From Variovorax sp. (lineage in GTDB: Bacteria; Pseudomonadota; Gammaproteobacteria; Burkholderiales; Burkholderiaceae_C), in contig JAQGLP010000109.1 in NCBI GenBank assembly GCA_028292835.1, positions 1 to 48,334 on the forward strand: DNA of 48,334 nt, given 5' to 3'. The notes beneath the pieces are model-generated. The model saw only the letters and a program-made list of their open reading frames with translations. It was not told where the DNA came from and made no database searches. This document shows positions 8,290 to 17,900 of the stretch, piece by piece (the stretch's first letter is position 1; each line of letters begins with the position of its first letter). The position numbers were made by a program, and so were the translations under genes.

Positions 8290-9996
8290 ATGGCACAGCT
8301 CCCCGATCTGCCGCCGGTCAGCAGCCCCAACTTCCTCGACCGGCTGCGCGAGCAGGTGCGCGTGCTGGCCGGCTACACCGGCATGCCGTCCGATTGGGCG
8401 CTGCGGCCAGGCAGCCTGCGCAACCTGGCGCCGGGTGGCAGCCGGGGCACCTACGTGGTCACCGGCACCACCGACGCGCCCTACGAGCGCGACCTGACCC
8501 CGCCGCCGACGCCCACCGGCCTGACCGTGGCAGCGGGCTTCACCTACCTGATCATCCAGTGCGACGCCGCGTTCTACACGCAGGGCCACGGCCACGGCCG
8601 CACCGTGGTCTACGGCACCACCCGCGCGTCGGGCGGCCCGCTGCCCACGTTCGCCGACGCCCACGAGCTCACGCAGTTCCAAGGCACCGTGTTCGCCCAC
8701 CCGGTGCCGCCGCACACCATCTGGCACATCTGGATCAAGTGGGAGACGGTAGACGGCGTGAAGTCGGAGAGCCCGGCCGGCGGCACCAACGGCGTGCAGG
8801 CCATCACCGGCCAGGTCGGGCCCGGCGATGTGAGCGACCTGGCGATCGAGGCGCAGCACCTGGCCGAAGGGGCGATCGACCTCTCGACCAACAAGGTGGT
8901 GTCCAGCGGCAACTTCGGCGCGATCGCCGTGGGCTACACGGTCACGCAGTACCTGATCGCCACCTCCGGCTTGCTGGGCAACTTGGTGGTGGACAACGCG
9001 CAGATCGCCAACCTGTCGGCATCGAAGATCACGTCCGGCAGCATCGGCGTGGGCCAGTACATCGGCTCGCCCAACTACGTGGGCGGTGCTGCTGGCTGGC
9101 GCATCTTCGGCAGCGGCGGCGCGGAGTTCACAGGCGCCGTGGTGCGCGGCACGATCTACGCCGAGACAGGCCGCATCGGTGGCGAGACAAGCGGCATCGT
9201 CATCGGGCCCGGCTACATCAAGTCCACGAACTGGAACGACACCTACTCGCCCGCCGGCACCGGCTGGGCGGCGACGTCCGCCGGCGACTTCTACATCAAC
9301 AACGCCAGCATCCGCGGACAGATCAACGTGGGATCGTTCAGCGGCTTCGGCTGGCCCGCCGCCGGGACGACCGGGGCGCACCTTGGGCCGCAGGGCCTGA
9401 TGATCGGCAACTACAACAACGGGCGGTACTTCTACGCTGACGTCGATGGCGTGATCCAGGCGCCAGGACTGAGCATCATCGCCGGCAACGCGGTTTACTC
9501 CGGCGCGCTATCGGCCGCCAGTGGCTCCTTCGCCGGCTCCCTCAGCGCCGCCACCGGCACCTTCTCCGGCGTCTTGACGGCCGCCGCCGTCAACGCGGTG
9601 GACTCGGTCAACATCGCCGGCGAGGCCGTCACCATCCCGCGCAGCGTCGCCGCGGGCAGCGCGATCAACCTGCTCGCCGGCACCGAGCAGACCCTGTGCA
9701 CCCTGCCGACTTTCATATCCAAGGGCGGCCAGGTGGTCATCATCTTCGGCGGCGTGGTTTCGTCACCGCCAGATGACGTAGTGACCGGCAACTGGCGCGT
9801 GCGCCGCAACGGCACCGAGATATTCAGCACCAGCGCGATCGTGCCGCAGTCGGTGATGACGCTGCCGCCCGTGACCGACCAGCCAGGGGTCGGCTCTGTC
9901 ACCTACACGGTGACGTACGTCCCGATCAGCACCAACGGTGCAACTGGCGCGGTGATGACGACGCGCGCCGCCTACTCGCTGGAGACGGTGAAATGA
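8290..9996 (+). CDS. Tail protein resembling the C-terminal part of J-type host-specificity proteins
   Basis: A 568-residue protein whose ATG follows the previous TAA with no gap and has GGGGGAG upstream. Residues ~195-330 carry a series of phrases ('DLAIEAQHLAEGAIDLS', 'LVVDNAQIANLSASKI', 'GAVVRGTIYAETGRIGG'). These are typical of the DUF1983-like segment near the C-terminus of lambda J-family tail-tip proteins. Residues ~400-450 are an Ala/Ser/Gly-rich repeat ('GALSAASGSFAGSLSAATGTFSG') of fibre type. The N-terminal ~150 residues look like a fibronectin-like fold. This is probably a tail-tip or fibre component that contacts the host. The next gene overlaps its stop (ATGA). Confidence 0.7.
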   Translation: MAQLPDLPPVSSPNFLDRLREQVRVLAGYTGMPSDWALRPGSLRNLAPGGSRGTYVVTGTTDAPYERDLTPPPTPTGLTVAAGFTYLIIQCDAAFYTQGHGHGRTVVYGTTRASGGPLPTFADAHELTQFQGTVFAHPVPPHTIWHIWIKWETVDGVKSESPAGGTNGVQAITGQVGPGDVSDLAIEAQHLAEGAIDLSTNKVVSSGNFGAIAVGYTVTQYLIATSGLLGNLVVDNAQIANLSASKITSGSIGVGQYIGSPNYVGGAAGWRIFGSGGAEFTGAVVRGTIYAETGRIGGETSGIVIGPGYIKSTNWNDTYSPAGTGWAATSAGDFYINNASIRGQINVGSFSGFGWPAAGTTGAHLGPQGLMIGNYNNGRYFYADVDGVIQAPGLSIIAGNAVYSGALSAASGSFAGSLSAATGTFSGVLTAAAVNAVDSVNIAGEAVTIPRSVAAGSAINLLAGTEQTLCTLPTFISKGGQVVIIFGGVVSSPPDDVVTGNWRVRRNGTEIFSTSAIVPQSVMTLPPVTDQPGVGSVTYTVTYVPISTNGATGAVMTTRAAYSLETVK

Positions 9997-10415
9997 AATT
10001 CGCCATCTTCGACATGGCCACCGGCCGCATCGACCGAATCATCGGCTGCCCCGGCTCCGAGGTGGAAATGAACCTCGGCCCAACGGAGGACGCGCTGGCC
10101 GTTTCGACCGAGACGGACACCTCCCACTACGTCAAGAACCGCAAGCTCGTGGCGTTTCCGCCCAAGGCGAGCGCGACGGCCGCCTGGGACTTCCAGAATG
10201 GGGCATGGAAGACCGACGCCCAAGCAGCTGCAGCAGCAGCGCGCCTGCAGCGCGAGCGCCTGCTGGATAAGGCCGACAAGAAAGTTGACGCCATGCAGGA
10301 CGACGACAACAAGACCGGCGAGAAAGCCTGGCGCCAGTACCGCACCGCGCTGCGAAAAATCACCGAGCAGCCCGGCTACCCCACCTCGATCACCTGGCCG
10401 GAGCCGCCGCAATGA
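9993..10415 (+). CDS. Candidate tail fibre assembly chaperone
   Basis: A 140-residue protein overlapping the preceding fibre-like gene by ATGA. The first ~60 residues form a small beta-rich domain ('FAIFDMATGRIDRIIGCPGSE'). Residues ~70-115 form a charged helix rich in Ala, Arg, Lys and Asp. The C-terminus ('WRQYRTALRKITEQPGYPTSITWPEPP') matches the consensus tail of phage tail-assembly chaperones encoded just after fibre genes. It would help fold or trimerise the neighbouring fibre and is not expected in the finished virion. Family and position agree well. Confidence 0.75.
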   Translation: MKFAIFDMATGRIDRIIGCPGSEVEMNLGPTEDALAVSTETDTSHYVKNRKLVAFPPKASATAAWDFQNGAWKTDAQAAAAAARLQRERLLDKADKKVDAMQDDDNKTGEKAWRQYRTALRKITEQPGYPTSITWPEPPQ

Positions 10416-11038
10416 GCAGCACCCCCGTTCATCGCTTCCGCATGGCCATGGCCAAGCACCTGGGCAAGCCGCTCACCCCCGAGATGGCGGCCATGATCGA
10501 GGCCGAGGCTTTCCACCTGCCCGACTGCGCGGTCAGCCCTGGCCGGTTTCCTGCGGTGACATTCGGCGCGTACGCCATCCAGGTGGAGAGCTTTCGCGCC
10601 ATCCTCGAAGAACTGGCACCGCTGCACGAAGAGCACTGGCGGGAGACGGAAAAGTACCGCCACGGCCTGCGCATGCGGCCCGACTACGACCGGGTGTTCG
10701 CCATGGAGCGTGCCGGCCGGTGCGTGCAGTTCACTGTGCGCCGAGGGGCAGAACTGGCTGGTCACCTGCGCATGTATCTCGGACAATCGCTGCATACCAG
10801 CTCCACGGTCGCCGAGGAAGACACCCTCTACTTGCGCGCCGCGCACCGTCCCAACGGTTTCTTGATGCTGGCCTTGCTGCGGTACGCCGAAGACGTGCTC
10901 CGCCAGCTGGGGGTGACGCAGATCACCGCGAACAGCAAAAAGGTCAACAACGCCGCCGTCCTCATGCGCCGCATGCGATACGACGAGGTGGCAACCCAAT
11001 TCGTCAAGATCTTGAAGGAGCCGCCCGATGTGCGCTGA
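10412..11038 (+). CDS. GNAT-like acetyltransferase-fold phage protein
   Basis: A 208-residue protein starting in an ATGA overlap. Residues ~65-200 have a GNAT-like order: a central strand pair ('RCVQFTVRRGAELAGHLRMYLG'), an acidic loop ('AEEDTLYLRAAHRPNGFL'), a helix and a C-terminal 'VTQITANSKKVNNAAVLMRRMRY' strand-helix. That last segment is where GNAT enzymes have their second substrate strand and an Asn. A clear R/Q-x-x-G-x-G/A acetyl-CoA loop is not evident, so activity is uncertain. GNAT-like genes among late genes are known in several temperate phages, where they may modify a virion or host protein. The next gene starts 11 bases before this stop, with AAGGAG inside this gene. Confidence 0.6.
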   Translation: MSSTPVHRFRMAMAKHLGKPLTPEMAAMIEAEAFHLPDCAVSPGRFPAVTFGAYAIQVESFRAILEELAPLHEEHWRETEKYRHGLRMRPDYDRVFAMERAGRCVQFTVRRGAELAGHLRMYLGQSLHTSSTVAEEDTLYLRAAHRPNGFLMLALLRYAEDVLRQLGVTQITANSKKVNNAAVLMRRMRYDEVATQFVKILKEPPDVR

Positions 11039-11822
11039 AGCCCCAGATACCCGCATCGCCCAAGAGGCAGCCCTGCGCAACGCTGACATCAGCAAGGAGG
11101 CGCTGGACTGGTACAAGCAGGTCTACACCGACAGCGCGCCCGACCGCGCCGCAGCGTCGCAAGTCGCCCGGGAACAGTCCACCATCCAGCGCGACCTCAG
11201 CCAGGAGGCCTTGGCGTCCGTGCGCGACGAGCGCGACCGCTACAAGACCACGTTCCAGCCGATCGAAGACCGGATCGCCAACGACGCGATCACCTTCAAC
11301 ACCCCGGCCCGCCGAGAGGCGGCCGCGCGCGCAGCGGTGGCGGACAGCGAAATCGCGCTGAACGTGGAGCGCCAGGGCTCCCAGCAAGCCCTGGAGCGCC
11401 GTGGAGTCACCGCCGGCAGCGGCAAGTCCCTGGCCCTGCAAGGAGCGATGGACCTGGGCGCGGCCAAGATCAAGGCGGGAGCGGCCAACAGCGCGCGCGA
11501 CCGGATCGAAGCCGTCGGATCCGCCAAGCTGATGGACGCCGCCGGCTTGGGCCGCGGGGTGGTGCAAAACACCGCCACGCAAGCGCAGATCGGACTGAAC
11601 TCTGGCAACAGCTCCGTGGGCAACGCCTCCGTCCCGCTGGGCGTGCAGCAGCAGGGTGCGCAACTCATGGGGCATGGGTTCAGCACCGCGATGCAGGGCA
11701 ACAGCAGCGCGGCGAACATCAACATGGGCGTCGCCAACCAGCAGGCGGGAGTGGACTCCGCCAACGGCCAGCAAGCCGCTGCCGGCGCGTCGGCCGCCGC
11801 CTCCATCGCGATCGCCATCTGA
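11028..11822 (+). CDS. Candidate internal virion (DNA ejection) protein
   Basis: A 264-residue protein rich in Ala, Gln, Asn and Ser and almost without Cys or Trp. It is largely helical up to residue ~180, with an Asn/Gly/Ser/Gln-rich second half that ends in a hydrophobic Ala/Ile tail. This composition, the segment 'VERQGSQQALERRGVTAGSGK', and the position ahead of the giant late gene are typical of podophage internal core proteins ejected with the DNA. AAGGAG lies 8 bases before the ATG, inside the previous gene. No catalytic motif is seen. The ejection role is inferred from composition and order. Confidence 0.65.
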   Translation: MCAEAPDTRIAQEAALRNADISKEALDWYKQVYTDSAPDRAAASQVAREQSTIQRDLSQEALASVRDERDRYKTTFQPIEDRIANDAITFNTPARREAAARAAVADSEIALNVERQGSQQALERRGVTAGSGKSLALQGAMDLGAAKIKAGAANSARDRIEAVGSAKLMDAAGLGRGVVQNTATQAQIGLNSGNSSVGNASVPLGVQQQGAQLMGHGFSTAMQGNSSAANINMGVANQQAGVDSANGQQAAAGASAAASIAIAI

Positions 11823-11824
11823 CC

Positions 11825-13231
11825 ATGATCAACGTTCAAGCCATCAACGACGCCACCGAGCAATGCCTGGCCAAGGGCCTGCGGGTGCTCAACTCGTTTC
11901 TTCTGAGGGACACCGAGGAAGCGCATGCACGCCGCCTGCTGGAGCTCATGGATCCGCCGCGAGGCGCGGTGATCGTTGACGCGGGCTGTGGCGTGGGCGA
12001 GCTGGCCAAACTCATGGCCGCCGCGCGCCCAGACCTGGCCTTCACCCTGGTGAACATCAGCGAGGCGCAGCTGGCCCTGTGCCCGCCGGACATGAAGCAC
12101 GTGGCCGCCAGCTACGACGCTACCGGCCTGCCCCATGGCTACGCCGATGTGGTGATGTTCAACTTCAGCCTATGCCATTCGGATGACTGGGGCGTCACGC
12201 TGCGCGAGGCCTTCCGGATTCTGAAGCCCGACGGCGTGCTGTTCATCTTCGACATGGCGCGGATCTCCGAAGAGGGCAGCAACACCCTCATGCGCGAGCG
12301 CTACCTGTCGATGGCCTACCGGCCGGCCATGATCATGGACGTCGCGCGCCGCGCCGGCTTCGACCTGGCGGATCCAAACCACGCTCTGGGCCATGAACCG
12401 CTGGAATTCCGCCTGCGCGACCTGGTGCCCGAGGACGCGCCGATCTACGACGCGGCCTTCGCGGGCGTGATCCCGCTGACGCTGCGCCTGCGCCGGTTGC
12501 CCGACGCGCCGCCGGTGGCCAGCGCCTTCGATCGCCACGAGCGCATCGCCTTCCAGTTCTCCGGCGGCCGCGACAGCACCGCGGCGCTGTACCTGCTGCG
12601 ACCGTACTGGACGCGCATGACCGTGTACTTTCTGGACTCCGGCGAGGTGTTCCCCGAAACGCTGGCCGTGCTGGAGCAGGTGGAGCGTGACTTGCCGCAG
12701 CCGATCGTCCGGATCCAGAGCGACGTGGCCAAGGTGCGCGAAGAGCACGGACTGGCCAGCGATGTGGTTCCTGTGGACAACACGCCGCTGGGCCGCATGG
12801 TGAGCGGGCGGACCGTGAAGATCATCTCGCGCTACGAGTGCTGCGCCCGCACGCTGATGAACCCGATGCACGCGCGCATGCTGGCCGACGGCATCACGCT
12901 CATCGTGCGCGGCCAGCGCGACGACGACTACGCCAGCCCGCCGGCGCGCTCGGGCCGCACCGAAGGGGGCATCGAGGTGCTGTACCCCATCCAGCCATGG
13001 ACCACCGCGCAGGTGGACGCCTTCCTGGCCGAGCATCGCCTGCCCGTTGCCCCGTTCTACGAGGCAGGCATGCCGCACGGCTCGGATTGCATGGGCTGCA
13101 CCGCCTGGTGGGGCGAGGGGCGAGCGGCCTACCTGCAAGCGCGCCACCCGGACGCGCACGCCGTCTACCGCGAGCGCATGAACACCGTGCGCACCGAAAT
13201 CACGCGCCAGCTCCAGCAGCTGGAAAACTGA
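11825..13231 (+). CDS. SAM methyltransferase fused to an APS/PAPS-reductase-like ATP-pyrophosphatase domain
   Basis: A 468-residue two-domain protein. Residues ~1-215 are a class I SAM-dependent methyltransferase of UbiE type: motif I 'IVDAGCGVGE' with D52, G54, G56 and G58, then 'GYADVVMFNFSLCHSDD' and 'EAFRILKPDGVLFIFD'. Residues ~235-445 are a sulfonucleotide-reductase/PP-loop domain with 'FSGGRDS' at 245-251. Cysteines C339-C340 and C422-xx-C425 reproduce the CC-X(~80)-CXXC pattern that holds the [4Fe-4S] cluster in APS reductases; here X is 81. The catalytic C-terminal Cys motif of true reductases (ECG-H type) is absent. The domain may therefore activate a substrate with ATP or handle sulfur, as DndC-type relatives do. 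It sits between two candidate ejection-protein genes, so its product is made late and could be packaged. The substrate is unknown. Confidence 0.8.
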   Translation: MINVQAINDATEQCLAKGLRVLNSFLLRDTEEAHARRLLELMDPPRGAVIVDAGCGVGELAKLMAAARPDLAFTLVNISEAQLALCPPDMKHVAASYDATGLPHGYADVVMFNFSLCHSDDWGVTLREAFRILKPDGVLFIFDMARISEEGSNTLMRERYLSMAYRPAMIMDVARRAGFDLADPNHALGHEPLEFRLRDLVPEDAPIYDAAFAGVIPLTLRLRRLPDAPPVASAFDRHERIAFQFSGGRDSTAALYLLRPYWTRMTVYFLDSGEVFPETLAVLEQVERDLPQPIVRIQSDVAKVREEHGLASDVVPVDNTPLGRMVSGRTVKIISRYECCARTLMNPMHARMLADGITLIVRGQRDDDYASPPARSGRTEGGIEVLYPIQPWTTAQVDAFLAEHRLPVAPFYEAGMPHGSDCMGCTAWWGEGRAAYLQARHPDAHAVYRERMNTVRTEITRQLQQLEN

Positions 13232-13243
13232 AGGAGGAAGATC

Positions 13244-14911
13244 ATGGGCAAGGGAATCCTTGGGGGCATCGCCGCCGGCCTGCTGGTAGGCGTTGACCGC
13301 GGGCTGCAGCGACAGCGCGAGCAGGAGATGCAGGACGAGGAAATCCGCCTGCGCAAGGAGGACCGGGACGACCGGCGCCGCCGCGAAAAGCGGGTGGAGG
13401 ACGATCAGATCGCCCTGCGCACCGCCGGCTCCCCGGTCCAGGTGCAGGACGGCGCCACCGTCTCAGGCATCAGCCTCAACCCCGTGGTCTACGACGACGC
13501 CGGCGTGGCGAGCTCGGACGTGCGACAGGCCAACCGGCTGGCCGCCGGCGGCGCGCCGGAGCAGATCGGCGTCGACCCGGGCGTCGACCCGGGCGTCGAC
13601 CCGCAAGAGGTCGCCCTGCGGCCCACGGCATCCATGCAGGCCACGCCGGTGGTCAACGGCAAGGCATTCGGGGACCGCGCCAGCGCCGACAGCGCGGCCG
13701 CCGCCCTGAGCACCCCGGAAGCGCGCGTGAAGCGCCAGGCCGAAGTGCTGATGGCGCAGGGCAAGCCCACGGAGGCCATGACCCTCACGAAGACCGCGCA
13801 GGAGCACGCCGACGCCGCGTGGGACCGCCGGGTGCGCGACGCCATGAAAAAGGGGCACCAGGGCATCGCCGAACTGCTGACGGACTCGCAGGCCGGGCCG
13901 CTGGCGGGCAAGCAGTTCAAGCCGGTGCCCAGCGCGGACGGCTCGACCGTCACGTACCACATGGTCGCGCCGGACGGCACCAGCACCCCCACCCAGTACA
14001 CACTGCCGGCCAGCGAAGACGGCGTGATCGCCGCGGCCTACCAGCTGGCCAACGTGAAGCCGGAGATCCGCTACAAGGACATGGTGGAGCGCGATAAGCG
14101 CCGACAGGCCAATGACCTGAAAGAGCGGGAGCTGGAGCGCAAGGAATCCTACATGCGCGAGGTCCAGGGGCCGTTGGCCGAGGCGCGCATCCAGTCCATG
14201 GGCGCGCAGGCCGCCGCCGCCGAATCCCGCGCCGAAACCGCCCGCCTGCGGCTGTCACAGGACACCAACGGCAACGGCAAGGTGGACGCCGAGGACCGCA
14301 AGCGGTGGACGACCTTCTACAGCGAGGCGGGCCGGCGCATCGATGACTCCAGCAAGACCCTGCGCGCGCTCCAGGCCGACACCTCGTTCATGCTGCGCGC
14401 GCGCAAGCCCGGCACGCCCGAGGCTGTGCAGCTGGCCGGCGCGCAGGAGGACGTGAGGCGGTACAACGAAGAGCGAACGATGTACGGCAACCTGCTGGGC
14501 GGCGACAAGCTGGAGGCGGCGCGCGGCAAAGCACCAGCACCAGCAGCAGCACCAGCGCCAGCGGCCGCCACCGGGAGCCGCCCCGCGACCAGCGTATCTG
14601 CCGCCACGCAGTCGGCGCGCGACGGCGAGGCCGTACAGATACTGACCAGCGAGCTCACCGCGGCGCGCAAGCGCCAGGAGCAGGGCGACCCCCGCGCCGC
14701 CGGCGACATTGCCGCACTGGAAAAGGAAATCGCGCTCAAGACCAAGGGCCGCGGCGCTCCGGCAGCACCAGCAAGCGCGAAGAAGGCCCCCGGCCAGCCA
14801 GGTACCAGCCGAGACAACCCGGTGCCCGTGGCCGACAAGGCATCGCGCGACAAGCTGGACAAGGGCACCTACTACAAGGCCCCGAACGGCGAGATTTACG
14901 TCAAGAACTGA
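13244..14911 (+). CDS. Candidate internal virion protein, coiled-coil rich
   Basis: A 555-residue protein with a perfect AAGGAGG ribosome binding site. It begins with a short Gly/Ala/Leu-rich hydrophobic stretch (GILGGIAAGLLVG). A strongly charged Arg/Glu/Asp helix ('REQEMQDEEIRLRKEDRDDRRRR', about residues 25-55) follows, probably a coiled coil. Residues 109-120 hold three GVDP units. The rest is helical with Gln/Ala/Glu-rich segments. A Pro/Ala linker lies around residue 430, and a compact C-terminal 'DKLDKGTYYKAPNGEIYVKN' motif resembles short C-terminal modules in other phage ejection proteins. Position directly before the giant gene supports a core/ejection role. No enzyme motif is seen. 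Confidence 0.65.
   Translation: MGKGILGGIAAGLLVGVDRGLQRQREQEMQDEEIRLRKEDRDDRRRREKRVEDDQIALRTAGSPVQVQDGATVSGISLNPVVYDDAGVASSDVRQANRLAAGGAPEQIGVDPGVDPGVDPQEVALRPTASMQATPVVNGKAFGDRASADSAAAALSTPEARVKRQAEVLMAQGKPTEAMTLTKTAQEHADAAWDRRVRDAMKKGHQGIAELLTDSQAGPLAGKQFKPVPSADGSTVTYHMVAPDGTSTPTQYTLPASEDGVIAAAYQLANVKPEIRYKDMVERDKRRQANDLKERELERKESYMREVQGPLAEARIQSMGAQAAAAESRAETARLRLSQDTNGNGKVDAEDRKRWTTFYSEAGRRIDDSSKTLRALQADTSFMLRARKPGTPEAVQLAGAQEDVRRYNEERTMYGNLLGGDKLEAARGKAPAPAAAPAPAAATGSRPATSVSAATQSARDGEAVQILTSELTAARKRQEQGDPRAAGDIAALEKEIALKTKGRGAPAAPASAKKAPGQPGTSRDNPVPVADKASRDKLDKGTYYKAPNGEIYVKN
13568..13603 (+). repeat. Three perfect tandem 12-bp units encoding GVDP
   Basis: Three adjacent copies of GGCGTCGACCCG, in frame, encode Gly-Val-Asp-Pro three times. 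Because the unit is a multiple of three, copy number could vary by slippage without breaking the reading frame. It probably forms a flexible spacer in the candidate ejection protein. Confidence 0.9.
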
Positions 14912-14922
14912 GGGACGCACGA

Positions 14923-17900
14923 ATGGCTGACAACTTCTGGGAACAGGACACCCCGGCGAGCAAGGACGCATTCTGGGAAGACGACCAGCCTGCCGCGAAA
15001 ACCGAGCTCCCCGAAGGGGTCAAGGCCAGCACCGCCGGCGCCGGGCGCGGCGGCCGCGACGATCCGCGCCGCCTCGATCGCGCCGCACCACCTGCACCAC
15101 CTGCCGGGCCGCGGGCGCCGCTGGAGCTCGAGGTCACCGCCACGGGCAGCACGCCGGCCAGCACCAACACCACCGCCTCCGTCACGCGCACGCGCAGCGG
15201 CGGCAGCATTGTGGAAAACACGCCAGGCGGCTTTCCAGTCCCTGAACCACGCTTGACCGAGCGGCAGGTACAGGAAAACGCGAGGCTTTCCAGCCGGCGT
15301 ACCGCCGAAACCACCCCGCAGATCACCGACGCGCCGCGGCCGCAGGTGAGCGAGGGCAAGTTCCGCCCGCAAGACAGCGCTGTGGAAGGGCTGGGGCTCG
15401 AGGTGGGCGACAGCAACCCGCTGGTGCGCATCGCCGGCAAGGCCGTGGGCCAGGGCGCGGAGGCGCTGGGAGGCGTGGTGCGCGCCGCGGGCGACCTGAC
15501 CGGCGCCGGTTCCGTGGCTCGGTTCGGCGCCAACGCGGCCAAGAACGCCAGCCAGTTCCAGGAGAGCATGGGCAAGGCCCGCGTGGGCGCGGACGTCTTC
15601 AACCCGGCGGGCCCGGCCGGGTATCTGGCCGATCAGGCGGAAAACGCCGGAGCCTCGCTGGCCAACAGCTACGGGCTGGCGCGCGCCTTCGGCGCCAAGG
15701 CCGTCATCCCGCTCATGTCGCTGCAGGACGCCGGCAGCTACTACAACGAGGCGCGCAACGCCGGCAAGGATCCGCTGACCGCCCTGGCGCTGGCTGTTCC
15801 ACATGGAACCTTCGAAGCCGTGGGCGAGAAGTTCACCGGCACCGCCAAGGCCATGGACGCCCTGCGCGTGATGATGAGCCGCGGCGCGCCCAAGAAGGCG
15901 CTGCAGGACGCCGGCGCCGTGCTGATGGAGGCGGGCGTCAAGGAGATCCCCGGCGAGTGGATCACCTACCTGGGGCAGACGGCGCTCGACGTCATGCCGG
16001 GGGTTGGCATCAAGCCGAACATGACCACGGGCGAGTTCGTCCAGGGGCTGATCGACACCACCGTGCAGGCCGCGATGATGGGCGGCATGGTGGGCGGCGG
16101 CGGTGCGATCGCCACCGCGCGCGCTGGCGGCGGCGCCCGGCCGCAGAAGACGCCGGAGATGCTGGCCCGTGAGAAGGGCTTTCTCGTGCAGGAGGAACAG
16201 GTCAAGCGCCTGAATGCCGCCGGCGAGAAGGAGGTCGCCCGCGGCATGCAGCAGCAGGTGGACAGCCAGCGGGCGGAAACCGAGCTCGAAGCCCTGGCCG
16301 ACAAGCCGTGGGCCCAGGACGAGGGGTTCCAGCAGCGGTATCGCCAGCTGCGCACCGAGGGCAAGAAGCCCGCCGAGGCCGCAGCGCGATCGGCCATGAG
16401 CTCCGCCTACGCCCACATCGGCGAGCTGGTGGGCCTGCACCCCAAGGCGTTCCAGAAGGCGACCGAGCTGGCCGCCACCATGCCCATGGAGAAGGTGCCC
16501 GGGTTCTTCGAACGGTTCACCGCCAACCTGGTGAAAAAGGGGATGGCTGGCACGGTGCCTGGCGGCACGATCGACGGAGCCGTGGCCGGTGTGCGCGATG
16601 ACGCGGTGCAGAGCACCCTGGCCGGGGTGTACGGCGAGGATCCGAATCCGGCGGCAGCTGGCATTCTTGAACTGGAGGGGAGCAATGCGGGTACTGCTGG
16701 TGGGCACGAAGAGCCTGGCGCTGCGGCTGGCGCTGGCGACGGCCACGATTCAGTCGGTGGTGGTGCAGGAGCTACCGTCGGGGGCCCAGCCCAAGGCGGC
16801 GAGCCAGCGGCACCAGCCGACACGACCGGTGCCGTCGCGCCGCCAGCTGGCCAAGCAGCAGGCGATGGCCAGCAAGATGCGCCGACGGTAGCGCGCGCCG
16901 GCCGCAGCCCGCTGCACGACGAAGACCTCACCCCGAACGAGCACGGCGCGCACCAGGCCGCGGCGAGCCCGCTGAACGACAAGCCCGAGCCGACGAAGGC
17001 GCAGATCCTGGCCGGCAACGCGACCATGGGCCACATGAAGGTCGGCGGCCTGGGCGTGACGGTGGAGAACCCCGCCGACAGCGTGCGCGAGGACAAGCAC
17101 AACGAGCCGCCGAAGTGGCGCACGCCGATGCAGCACGGCTACCACTACGGCTACATCAAGCGCACCGAAGCGGCCGACAGCACCGAGGCCAAGCGCCAGG
17201 GCATCGACGTGTTCGTGAAGGAGGGCACCCCAGAGGATTACGCCGGCCCGGTGTTCGTGGTCGACCAGGTGAGCGCGCCGGGCAAGTTCGATGAGCACAA
17301 GGCGCTGATCGGCCCGGGCAGCGAGGCCGAGGCCCGTGCGGACTACCTCAAGCACTACTCGCCGGGCTGGCAGGGGCTGGGCGCCATCACCGAAATGTCC
17401 ATGCCGGACTTCAAGAAGTGGGTGCGCGAGGGCAAGAAGGCCGACCCCGCTGGACAACTGGACGCGCCCGACGCACCGGACGCAGCGCCGGCAAGTGCCC
17501 CAGCTGCTGCCGCCGAGGCGCCGCCCCCTGTGGCGCCGCTGCGCCTGGGCAAGATGCCAACCAACGCCGAGCCTGTCACCGTGCACGGCGGCGTGGTGCA
17601 CATCGGCAGGTACGAGGCGGTGGACTTCGACAGCGGCGAGCCCGTGACGGTGCCCGAGGGCGCCACCGACGCGCAGATCAAGGCGGCGCTCCAGAAGGCC
17701 GGCGCGATCGCCAAGGGTGCAAAATTCTTTGGCGGTGCCAAGGATCCGGCGCAGAATCCGGCCGCACCGAATACACCGCAGTCGGCCCCCAGCGCGCAAG
17801 CGCCCAGCGCCGCGACCACGGGCGGGAAGGCGGATAACCCGCGGCCGGATGGGAAACCGGCCGAAACCGCCCCGAATGAGGCGTCTCCCTCGCAGGTGTG

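Noticed and set aside
6529..9381. A 950-codon minus-strand open frame over the tail genes
   Set aside because: Antisense shadow of the nozzle-like and J-tip-like genes, with shadow-type composition and no ribosome binding site.
7593..9440. A 615-codon plus-strand frame overlapping two tail genes
   Set aside because: Arg/Gly/His/Ala-rich shadow. G/C3 and recognisable motifs belong to the frames annotated at 6613-8289 and 8290-9996.
1007..9996. A diversity-generating retroelement linked to the tail fibres, as in Bordetella phage BPP-1
   Set aside because: No reverse transcriptase, no template/variable repeat pair and no accessory gene are visible near the fibre genes.
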